From: Lysobacteraceae bacterium
GTDB lineage: Bacteria; Pseudomonadota; Gammaproteobacteria; Xanthomonadales; Rhodanobacteraceae
Assembly: GCA_018971925.1 (NCBI GenBank)
Contig: JAGWZT010000159.1
Location: 1-5,442 of the forward strand
Direction: 5' to 3'
Length of the DNA: 5,442 bases
The notes below the pieces were generated by a model. That model did no database searches and was not told the DNA's origin. It saw only the letters and a program-made list of their open reading frames with translations. Positions within the stretch are counted from its first letter, which is position 1. The number at the start of each line of letters is the position of its first letter. Of the stretch, positions 1 through 5,442 are shown piece after piece. Made by a program: the position numbers and the translations under genes.

Positions 1-54
1 CGGCGCCACGCGCAGCAGGCGTGGATCGCCCATCTTCAGGATTTCGCGAATCAT
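1..54 (-). CDS. def: peptide deformylase, N-terminal fragment (runs off the window)
   Basis: Only the first 18 codons are visible, starting at the ATG at 54-52 and reading off the left edge. The encoded start, MIREILKMGDPRLLRVAP, matches the typical N terminus of bacterial peptide deformylase, where a short hydrophobic start leads into a G-D-P/E-R-L-L-R segment. Known role of the family: this metal-dependent cytoplasmic enzyme removes the formyl group from the N-terminal methionine of new proteins. The catalytic motifs (GLAAxQ, EGCLS, HExxH) lie outside the window, so the call rests on the N terminus alone. The start is 19 bases after the glycosyltransferase stop, on the same strand, with only a weak purine-rich GGAAAC about 6 bases upstream. 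It may be co-transcribed with the gene before it. Confidence 0.8.
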   Translation of the reverse strand, partial: MIREILKMGDPRLLRVAP

Positions 55-73
55 GCAGACGTTTCCGATGGCA

Positions 74-958
74 TCAATGTCGTGCGGCGCGACGCAGCCA
101 TAGCAGTGGTGCGGTCGCAATGAAGTGCGACGCGATGCCGCACGCGACCAGCACGCGCGTCGCCGGCTTGCGCGCGGCCGGATCGAATTTCCGGAACCAG
201 CGCCACATGCCCCGATGCTTATGGTAGCTCACGAACACCGGGCGGTGCGCGCTGGAGCCGCCCTTGCCGTGACGCACGCGCACGTTGCCCGCGAGCCACA
301 CCGTATGGCCCGCGTCGCGCACGCGTCGGCACAGGTCCAGATCCTCGCAATGCAGAAAGTAACCTTCGTCAAAGCCATTCAAGCGTTCGAAAGATGCGCG
401 CGACAGCAGCAGCAACGCGCCCGACACGTTTTCGACTTCGACCGGCTCTTCCGGAATCGATCCCGGCACATCGACGCCTTCGTAGCGCGCATTCTCCGTC
501 TCCCGCTGCGCGCGGCCGGTCATCGCATTGAGTGAGCGGCGCAGCAGCGGATCGCGCCGGCGCGAAGCCGGGTCCGGCGTGCCATCCGCATCGCACACCA
601 CCGCGCCGATCACGCCCGCGTCGGGATGCGCGTGCAGCACCTCAAGCATGCGCGCCAAAGTGTCCTTTCCCAGCAAGCAATCGGGGTTCAGCACCAGCAA
701 CGTGTCACCCCGTGCTTGCCGCGCGCCGATGTTTACTGCCGGGCCGAAGCCGAGATTTGCGTGGTTGTAGATCACGCGCACGCGCTCGTCGTGCCCGTAC
801 GCGCGCGCCAGCGCCTGCGGTACCCCGTCACGCGACGCGTTGTCAACGACGATCAATTCCATCGGCACGCTGGATGCCAGCGCGCGCGCCACGCACTCGC
901 GCAACGGTGAACCGCTGTCGGAGGCGACGATGAGGATGGACGTCAGCGTTGCGGGCAT
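74..958 (-). CDS. family 2 glycosyltransferase, rhamnosyltransferase-like
   Basis: This 294-residue protein is a GT-A fold family 2 glycosyltransferase resembling dTDP-rhamnosyl transferases of cell-surface polysaccharide synthesis (WbbL/RfbF type). Residues 7-12 (SILIVA) begin the nucleotide-binding fold. VVDNASRDG at 37-45 is the conserved nucleotide-sugar motif, and NLGFGPAVNIGAR at 68-80 is the usual N-x-G-F-x-x-x-x-N-x-G segment. NPDC at 91-94 replaces the DxD metal site, as in many rhamnosyltransferases. GFDEGYFLHCEDLDLCRR at 195-212 holds the acceptor-side acidic residues (E205, D206). Residues 269-288 form a hydrophobic stretch that may attach the enzyme to the inner membrane. The ATG at 958 is the first possible start, because an in-frame TAG lies 12 bases upstream; no clear Shine-Dalgarno is seen. 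The true sugar and acceptor cannot be read from sequence. It lies between the TonB-like gene and def, with no other polysaccharide gene in view. Confidence 0.88.
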   Translation of the reverse strand: MPATLTSILIVASDSGSPLRECVARALASSVPMELIVVDNASRDGVPQALARAYGHDERVRVIYNHANLGFGPAVNIGARQARGDTLLVLNPDCLLGKDTLARMLEVLHAHPDAGVIGAVVCDADGTPDPASRRRDPLLRRSLNAMTGRAQRETENARYEGVDVPGSIPEEPVEVENVSGALLLLSRASFERLNGFDEGYFLHCEDLDLCRRVRDAGHTVWLAGNVRVRHGKGGSSAHRPVFVSYHKHRGMWRWFRKFDPAARKPATRVLVACGIASHFIATAPLLWLRRAARH

Positions 959-997
959 CCGCGCAGTCTAGCGGTCTGCACATCGCGGCGGCGGCGG

Positions 998-1879
998 TCA
1001 GGATCGACTGCCACCATCCGCCAATGCAGTTTTCAGGACGAACCGCGTGTCCCTGACAAACAGCCCACCACTCGCGATCGCGTCTCCGCTGGTGCGGGGT
1101 GCGCCCGAAGTATTCTCTTGATCCCAGGGAATATCCTGTACAGGCCCTGGAAAATACGCGTTCCATTGGCCGTAACGAGCGGCGGGTGCGGAACAACAGG
1201 GGCCAAGTGTGTAATTGACCGGTACCTGCACCACCCAGTGATCCTTTGTGGCATTCGGGTCCGTAGTTGGAACGCTGAATTGCCATTTGCTCGCCGCACG
1301 CAATGCGGCATTCGCAAGTACCTTCCGGTACTGCGCCGGCGAGTCGGTCCTGCTGTACAGGTTGACCTGCCGCACGGCGGCTTGCGAGACATGTCCGTCC
1401 CGGCCGATCTGAAGAACCAGGAATACTTCGCCGCCGACATCAGCCTGCAATGCGCCTATTGGATAGTCCGGCGGCTGTCGATGTACATAGCGGATGGCCG
1501 TTCCGGCGGGACACTCGCCGGGCAGGTTGCTCTTGGGCCGTGCGTCGCACCCGAACGCGGCGCCGGCGACGCGGATCGTGGCGTGCTGCGCGTCGACCAT
1601 GTCCGCAACGATTCGCAGCGACATGCCGGCCTCGGCCGTCACGGCCTTGCCGTCGGCCATGATCGGAACGAACTGCCAACCCGGCACCGTCGTCTGGATG
1701 ATCTGGCGTACGGAAAGCGGCAGCTTGTCCAAACCCTGCACGGCGTAACTTTGCACACCGCCCTGTGGATTGACAGTGATCGTGCCGGTGACCAGCATGC
1801 TTCCCTCGACGTGCGGCTCTGCTGCCAAGCCGAGCGCCGGAATGAACAGGCTCAACAACAAGCAGGCCACACGTTTCAT
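998..1879 (-). CDS. exported protein with TonB C-terminal-like domains
   Basis: This 293-residue protein has a classical signal peptide: basic MKR, a hydrophobic stretch at 5-18 and a likely cleavage near GLAA|EPH at 20/21. No lipobox and no other membrane segment are visible, so it is probably periplasmic. Residues 136-223 match the TonB C-terminal pattern: PPDYPIGALQADVGGEV at 136-152, a G-R-D-G-H-V turn (159-164), a W-Q-F strand (199-201) and V-Q-V-P-V-N-Y at the end. Residues 28-95 look like a second, weaker copy with N-P-Q-G-G-V and W-Q-F-V-P. The proline-rich linker and N-terminal anchor of true TonB are absent, so it is unlikely to be a normal energy transducer. Four cysteines in the mature part (111, 123, 228, 229) could form disulfides. 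A strong ribosome binding site fixes the start. It follows gspD by 39 bases. Its function is unknown; a link with secretion is inferred only from position. The 3' half is less G+C-rich than its neighbours. Confidence 0.8.
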   Translation of the reverse strand: MKRVACLLLSLFIPALGLAAEPHVEGSMLVTGTITVNPQGGVQSYAVQGLDKLPLSVRQIIQTTVPGWQFVPIMADGKAVTAEAGMSLRIVADMVDAQHATIRVAGAAFGCDARPKSNLPGECPAGTAIRYVHRQPPDYPIGALQADVGGEVFLVLQIGRDGHVSQAAVRQVNLYSRTDSPAQYRKVLANAALRAASKWQFSVPTTDPNATKDHWVVQVPVNYTLGPCCSAPAARYGQWNAYFPGPVQDIPWDQENTSGAPRTSGDAIASGGLFVRDTRFVLKTALADGGSRS

Positions 1880-1884
1880 TGCCG

Positions 1885-1892
1885 CTCCTCTT
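1885..1892 (-). promoter_or_regulatory. strong ribosome binding site of the TonB-like gene
   Basis: On the minus strand the sequence reads AAGAGGAG, then CGGCA, then ATG, giving a near-consensus Shine-Dalgarno with a 5-base spacer. It is the clearest ribosome binding site in the window and supports the start at 1879. It also suggests that this gene is translated independently rather than by coupling to gspD. Confidence 0.8.
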
Positions 1893-1918
1893 GCCGAACA
1901 ACGCCGTTATGCCACGGG

Positions 1919-4567
1919 TCACCGCTGCACAACCTGCATGCCGCCGATATGCAGGCCGTCCGCGATCGCCGTGCGCAGGCGCTCGGCGGCGTCGCGGCTG
2001 ACGACCGGACCGGCCCGGACACGCCAGGTCGTACCGGTGGCCATCTGCGCGCTTTCGACGTAGCTCGCGAAGCCAAGCTGCTGCAGCCTGCCGCGCAGGG
2101 CCTGTGCGCTGGCATCGCTGGCGAAGAAGGCAACCTGCACCGCCCAACCGCCAGACGGCGAGGCTGCAGGTGCATCATTCGCGGGCAAGGTTTCCGCGGG
2201 CGTCGCGGCGGAAGCGCCCGCGTCATCTCCACCAACCGGCGCACTGCTGGTGCTGCTCGCCGGCAGGATCGGTTTCAGCGACTCGAATTGCGTCTGGTAC
2301 TCGTCGGTGATGCGGCGCGCGTCCTCGGGATTGCGGATGACGCGCGGTGTGATCAGCACGATCAGTTCCGTGCGCGCCCGGTTGCGATCGGTGGTGCCGA
2401 ACAGGCGCCCCAGCACCGGAATGCGGTTGAGGAACGGCACGCCGTTGTCCTGGATCGTGTCGGTCTGCTGGATCAACCCGCCCAGCAACACCGTCTGCCC
2501 GCTCTGCACCGCGACCTCGGTGCTGAGCGCGCGGTTGGTGATGGTGTAGTTGCCGTACTGGTCCTTGGTGGTCGGCTTGCTGACAACCTGCTGGATGTCC
2601 ATGTACACCAGCCCACCGGGGCTGACGCGCGGGACCACGTCGAGCAGCACGCCGGTGTCGATGTAGTTCACCGCGGTCGCGTTGACCGAACCGGTGGTAC
2701 CGCCGCTGCCAAGGCCCGGGATGATCGCGGTCTGCACGACGGGGATCTTCTCGCCCACTTTGAAGGTGGTTTCCTGATTGTTGAGCACCACCGTGGATGG
2801 CGCCGACAACACCTTGGCGTCGCCGCTGCTCTCCATCGCACTGATCGCGAATTGCAGCTTGTTGCCCGCGAACGAATAGAACAGCGCATCGCTGGCCGGG
2901 TTGTACTGCACGCCGCCCAGACCCACAGCGCCCTGATGACGGTGGTAGGACTCGTTGGTGTTGGGCGGCGAACCGGGCTGCGTGCCGATCAGGCCGCCGA
3001 GGTAATACTGCACGCCGAACTGGAACTCGCCGGTCAGGTTGACTTCCAGCACGCGGGTCTCGATCTGCACCTGCAGCGGCTTCTCGTCGAGGCGCTCGAT
3101 CACCGGCAGCAGCTTCTGCCACGCGCTCGGCGTCGCACGGATCAGCAACTGGTTGTTCTCGTTGACCGCCGCGATGCGCACGCCTTCGCTGGTGGTGAAC
3201 GCGACATTGCCTTGCCCCGCCTGCTGCTGGCGGCGGTTCTGGGTTGCACCCGAGACCACTCCGGAGTCGCCACCGCTGCCGAACTCGTCGCTGGTACCGG
3301 CTCCCATGCCACCCGAGAAATTATTATTGTCCGACGAGAAGTTGCCGAAGCCCTGCTGCGCGCCCAGGCTTCCGGGCGAGGACTGCTCCAGTGGCGAGAA
3401 ACCCGGCGCCACCGCGCCCGCGGGTGTCTGCTGGTTGCCGGTGGGATTGCCGAACAACTCGTTGAGGTGCTTGGCGAGGTCGGACGCCTTCACGTTGATC
3501 ACGTTGTACACGTACAACCCCGACGCGTTGCCGGCGCCGTTGTCGATGGTGGTGACCAGCCGACGCACCTCGTCGATGTAGGAAGGCTGCGACGTGATCA
3601 CCACCAGCGAGTTGCTTTGCTTGAGCGGAATCAGCCGCACCATGCTGGAGATGTTTCCCGGCAGCGGTGCGCTCGACACCTGCGCGCCCCCGATATTCGT
3701 GGTCGCGGGTGGGGCAGCGCTGCCCTGTTCGCTGAACAGGCTCTGGAGCTGACCGACCAGGTCGTCCGCCCGCACGTGCTCCAGCGGAATCACCGCGACC
3801 GACATTCCGCGCAGCCAATCCACGTCGAAAGTGCGCACGATGCGCTGGTAATTGACCAGCTCATCGGGCGTGCCGCCCATCACCAGAATGTTTCGCAGCG
3901 GATCGACCAGCAGGAACGCCTTGGGGTCGGCGAACGGCTTCAGCAGCTTCTGCATCGCCTCGGCTGACACGTAATGCAGCGGAAACAGTCGCGCCGCGTA
4001 ACCGGCACCCGGCGACACGGCGCCAAGTCCTGGCACCAGGTTGCCGGGCGCGGCCTGCTCGACCGGCACCACGAGGTAGCGGCCGTTCTGGTGCACCAAC
4101 GCGTTGCCGGTCCACGACAACAACATCTGCAGGATCGGCAGCACCTCGGCTTCCGTCACCGGCTGCGAGGTGGCGAACGTGACCGTACCCTTGACGTCCG
4201 GCGCGATCGAATAATTGGCGTGCAGCACGTCGCCGAGGATCGCCTTGACCGCGGCCTGCACCGGCTGGTTGTCGAAGTTGAAGGTGATGGTGCCGCCCGC
4301 GTTGGCGACGCCGCCGGCCTTGCCGTGCGCGGCGGCCGGATTGATGAACACGCCGGTGCCGTACTGCTGCTCCGGCGCATTCGCGGTCGAGAGCGGCTGG
4401 GTTTGTTGCCCGGTGCCGACATTCAGCGGCTCGGGCACCGGCTTGTGGGTGCCGGCGATCGCCTCCCGCTGCAGGCTGTAGTCATCGTTCGGCCGGATCT
4501 GGGGGGTGCAACCCGCCAGCACCGCGACGGCGCAGATGACCCCAAGCGTGGCTAACTTCTTGTACAC
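1919..4567 (-). CDS. gspD: type II secretion secretin GspD, lipoprotein with C-terminal SPOR-like domain
   Basis: This 882-residue protein is the outer-membrane channel of the T2SS, a ring of about 15 copies through which folded exoproteins leave. From the GTG at 4567 it begins with a lipoprotein signal ending in LAGC (Cys20; next residue Thr), as in Xanthomonas XpsD. Domains: N0 about 91-172, N1 192-252, N2 255-344, N3 351-500 interrupted by a Gly/Ser/Asn/Gln-rich loop (372-460), and secretin core about 501-742. The core includes the VPFLNRIPVLGRLFG signature at 710-724 and TELIVLITPRVI at 733-744. A Ser/Ala/Pro-rich linker (about 763-806) leads to a SPOR-like domain at 807-880, which is unusual: GspD proteins are usually about 650-770 residues and end soon after the core. 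The GTG start is preferred over the TTG at 4621 because it has GGAGAG six bases upstream and places the signal peptide at the N terminus. It lies downstream of gspN in the same operon. Confidence 0.95.
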   Translation of the reverse strand: MYKKLATLGVICAVAVLAGCTPQIRPNDDYSLQREAIAGTHKPVPEPLNVGTGQQTQPLSTANAPEQQYGTGVFINPAAAHGKAGGVANAGGTITFNFDNQPVQAAVKAILGDVLHANYSIAPDVKGTVTFATSQPVTEAEVLPILQMLLSWTGNALVHQNGRYLVVPVEQAAPGNLVPGLGAVSPGAGYAARLFPLHYVSAEAMQKLLKPFADPKAFLLVDPLRNILVMGGTPDELVNYQRIVRTFDVDWLRGMSVAVIPLEHVRADDLVGQLQSLFSEQGSAAPPATTNIGGAQVSSAPLPGNISSMVRLIPLKQSNSLVVITSQPSYIDEVRRLVTTIDNGAGNASGLYVYNVINVKASDLAKHLNELFGNPTGNQQTPAGAVAPGFSPLEQSSPGSLGAQQGFGNFSSDNNNFSGGMGAGTSDEFGSGGDSGVVSGATQNRRQQQAGQGNVAFTTSEGVRIAAVNENNQLLIRATPSAWQKLLPVIERLDEKPLQVQIETRVLEVNLTGEFQFGVQYYLGGLIGTQPGSPPNTNESYHRHQGAVGLGGVQYNPASDALFYSFAGNKLQFAISAMESSGDAKVLSAPSTVVLNNQETTFKVGEKIPVVQTAIIPGLGSGGTTGSVNATAVNYIDTGVLLDVVPRVSPGGLVYMDIQQVVSKPTTKDQYGNYTITNRALSTEVAVQSGQTVLLGGLIQQTDTIQDNGVPFLNRIPVLGRLFGTTDRNRARTELIVLITPRVIRNPEDARRITDEYQTQFESLKPILPASSTSSAPVGGDDAGASAATPAETLPANDAPAASPSGGWAVQVAFFASDASAQALRGRLQQLGFASYVESAQMATGTTWRVRAGPVVSRDAAERLRTAIADGLHIGGMQVVQR
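1922..2149 (-). other. SPOR-like domain encoded at the 3' end of gspD
   Basis: Residues 807-882 of GspD begin GWAVQVAFFASDASAQALRG, followed by a Leu-Gly-Phe turn (831-833), a strand with YVES (836-839), then TTWRVRAGPVVSRDAAERLR (846-865) and a final GMQVV strand. This is the beta-alpha-beta, beta-alpha-beta order of SPOR domains (Pfam SPOR, PF05036), including the aromatic/V-Q-V opening and the W/Y-R-V-R-x-G-P motif of the second half. Known SPOR domains in FtsN, DedD, DamX and RlpA bind glycan strands lacking stem peptides. Binding here is inferred from the family. The assignment is by eye, without a profile search. Confidence 0.88.
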
Positions 4568-4573
4568 GTCGCG

Positions 4574-4579
4574 CTCTCC
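4574..4579 (-). promoter_or_regulatory. ribosome binding site of gspD
   Basis: The minus strand reads GGAGAG, then CGCGAC, then GTG. This six-base spacing is ideal and selects the GTG at 4567 as the gspD start over the in-frame TTG at 4621, which overlaps the gspN stop codon. Confidence 0.75.
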
Positions 4580-4617
4580 AGACCCATCCACTGCACGGAG
4601 CCGGTCAACCGGACCCC

Positions 4618-5316
4618 TCAACCGCCGCCATCGTTCTGTCGGGCTGCACGACGCCTTGCGGCTTCAATTCGCGCCTTGAGCTCCCTCGCGCGCGCCTCGG
4701 TCGAGGACTGTCCTCCGGTCCCGGACATAGGCACCCGCTGCCCCGAATCGCTCTGTGCTTGGCGCGAGACCATAGCAGATGCGCCCTGCCCCGCGCTCTG
4801 CTGGGGCTGCGCGCCGTCCTGCGCCGGCGCGCTCGTGTCGGGCGAGGGGCCCGGAATCAGTTGCAGGTTCACGCGCGAGCCCGAGGACTCCACCACCGCG
4901 CTGCGCGGGTGCAATTCGACCAGCGCCGGGCCGCCCCTGGATGGCTGGCCCTCGATGATGCGGTAATCCTTGTTGTTGGTCTTGTCGTGCAGGATCGCCA
5001 TCTTCAGGTCCGGCAGCATGATCACGCCGGTCAACTGCAGGTCGCCGGTCGCCTCGTCGCCACTGCCGGCTGCGGCTTCGGGCGTGCGCGAGGGGTTGAA
5101 CAGCGGGCGCTGCCAGACCGCGGCGTACTGGTCCAGCGGAGGCACCGCGGGCGCCGGCAGGTTGGTTCCGAGCGGCGGCAATCTCGGCGGTGCGGCTTTT
5201 CCGTGCCAGCGCGCGCCGCGCCCGAGGCCCAGCCACAGGGCGATCAGGACCAGCAGCAGTACCGCGGCCATGATGCCCAGCGACGGCGTGAGGCGGCGGC
5301 GGTCGGCGGCGTTCAT
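4618..5316 (-). CDS. gspN: type II secretion connector protein GspN/XpsN (GspC-like)
   Basis: This 232-residue bitopic inner-membrane protein is expected to link the GspL-GspM platform to the secretin, the job done by GspC in other systems. Residues 13-32 form one transmembrane helix after a short basic cytoplasmic tail. A Pro-rich spacer (about 41-60) leads to WQRPLFNPSR at 68-77, the typical opening of the homology region. The beta-rich HR domain continues through DLQLTGVIMLPDLKMAILHD (92-111), YRIIEGQ (118-124) and VNLQLIP (149-155). There is no PDZ domain. The last 75 residues are Gln/Ser/Gly-rich and then form a strongly basic helix (about 206-227). Position between gspM and gspD, and size, match XpsN of Xanthomonas, which works with XpsL, XpsM and XpsD. 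The start ATG overlaps the gspM stop, indicating translational coupling; only a weak GGGG precedes it. It could equally be labelled gspC by an annotator who follows function. Confidence 0.85.
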   Translation of the reverse strand: MNAADRRRLTPSLGIMAAVLLLVLIALWLGLGRGARWHGKAAPPRLPPLGTNLPAPAVPPLDQYAAVWQRPLFNPSRTPEAAAGSGDEATGDLQLTGVIMLPDLKMAILHDKTNNKDYRIIEGQPSRGGPALVELHPRSAVVESSGSRVNLQLIPGPSPDTSAPAQDGAQPQQSAGQGASAMVSRQAQSDSGQRVPMSGTGGQSSTEARARELKARIEAARRRAARQNDGGG

Positions 5317-5442
5317 GGCGGTGACCCCGACGGACGCAGGTAACCCGACAGCGAAAGCTGGGCCTGCATGCGCCCGGTGGGTGAACGCGCAACGGTCAGG
5401 TTGTCCACGAACAAGTACGGCAGGCCGCGATCGAAATCGTGC
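5313..5442 (-). CDS. gspM: type II secretion protein GspM, C-terminal fragment (starts outside the window)
   Basis: The last 42 codons are visible, entering from the right edge and ending at the TGA at 5315-5313. The segment LPYLFVDNLTVARSPTGRMQ is followed by a strand with QLSLSGYLR. This is the usual final beta-strand pattern of the GspM type-b family (XpsM-like), in which the periplasmic ferredoxin-like domain ends in a G-Y-x-R/K-P sequence. Known role: a bitopic inner-membrane protein that pairs with GspL to hold the secretion ATPase and assembly platform. The stop overlaps the gspN start, the arrangement expected in the xps-type operon. The fragment is short and falls outside common ORF length limits, but the match in sequence and place is good. 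Confidence 0.8.
   Translation of the reverse strand, partial: HDFDRGLPYLFVDNLTVARSPTGRMQAQLSLSGYLRPSGSPP

Noticed and set aside
959..997. GC-rich gap between the TonB-like gene and the glycosyltransferase as a terminator or promoter
   Set aside because: It contains a GCC-repeat-like run and a 4-base stem with an 8-base loop, but no T-run and no recognisable -35/-10 pair on the minus strand.
998..1879. Calling the secreted protein TonB
   Set aside because: It lacks the N-terminal transmembrane anchor and the Pro-rich spanner of TonB and has a cleavable-type signal peptide. Only the C-terminal-domain resemblance is supported.
1118..3967. A 949-codon open frame on the plus strand, antisense to gspD and the TonB-like gene
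   Set aside because: Its codons are the exact reverse complements of the gspD and TonB-like gene codons, so it stays open simply because TCA, TTA and CTA codons are avoided in these G+C-rich genes. Its product is rich in Arg, His, Asp and Val with no domain pattern, whereas the minus strand encodes a textbook secretin.
4601..4612. Inverted repeat CCGGT-TG-ACCGG (minus strand) in the gspN-gspD gap
   Set aside because: The loop is only two bases and there is no T-run after it, so it is not a convincing terminator. It is too short to call an operator, and such repeats are common by chance in G+C-rich DNA.
4568..4621. Upstream TTG start for gspD that would overlap the gspN stop and add 18 residues
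   Set aside because: The extension (DGSGERD and similar) would put polar and acidic residues before the signal peptide. The GTG at 4567 has a better ribosome binding site and gives a proper lipoprotein signal.
4759..5343. A 194-codon plus-strand open frame opposite gspN
   Set aside because: It is a shadow of gspN with Arg/Gln/Val-rich, domain-free sequence and no ribosome binding site of note.

Overview
The window is a compact, G+C-rich piece of a proteobacterial chromosome with every recognisable gene on the minus strand. It reads from the last base (5442) toward base 1. Gene order is gspM (3' end), gspN/gspC-like, gspD, a secreted TonB-C-terminal-domain-like protein, a family-2 glycosyltransferase, and def (5' end). 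The M-N-D order with an XpsN-type protein in place of a classical GspC, and a secretin made as a lipoprotein, is the arrangement known from the Xanthomonas xps type II secretion (T2SS) cluster. I therefore infer Gammaproteobacteria, order Lysobacterales (Xanthomonadales), possibly Rhodanobacteraceae. The family-level guess is weak because no ribosomal or other marker gene is present.

Region 4567-5442 and the whole of gspD form the distal end of a T2SS operon. The gspM and gspN genes overlap by three bases (an ATGA junction), and gspD starts 50 bases after gspN. Together they cover the inner-membrane scaffold (GspM), the inner-membrane-to-secretin connector (GspN) and the outer-membrane secretin (GspD).

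The most unusual element is at the end of gspD. After the conserved secretin domain and a Ser/Ala/Pro-rich linker, the protein carries a complete SPOR-like (peptidoglycan-binding) domain of about 75 residues, where other GspD proteins end or carry a pilotin-binding S-domain. The same protein has a lipobox. This suggests a secretin that is lipid-anchored for outer-membrane targeting and also able to hold on to peptidoglycan.

Region 74-1879 holds two accessory genes in the same direction with 39-base gaps. The first encodes an exported protein that looks like two tandem TonB C-terminal folds without a membrane anchor, with an excellent ribosome binding site. The second encodes a rhamnosyltransferase-like GT2 enzyme. 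The first 54 bases are the start of peptide deformylase. I see no terminator hairpin, RNA gene, mobile element, CRISPR array or repeat family. No gene-free stretch exceeds 51 bases.
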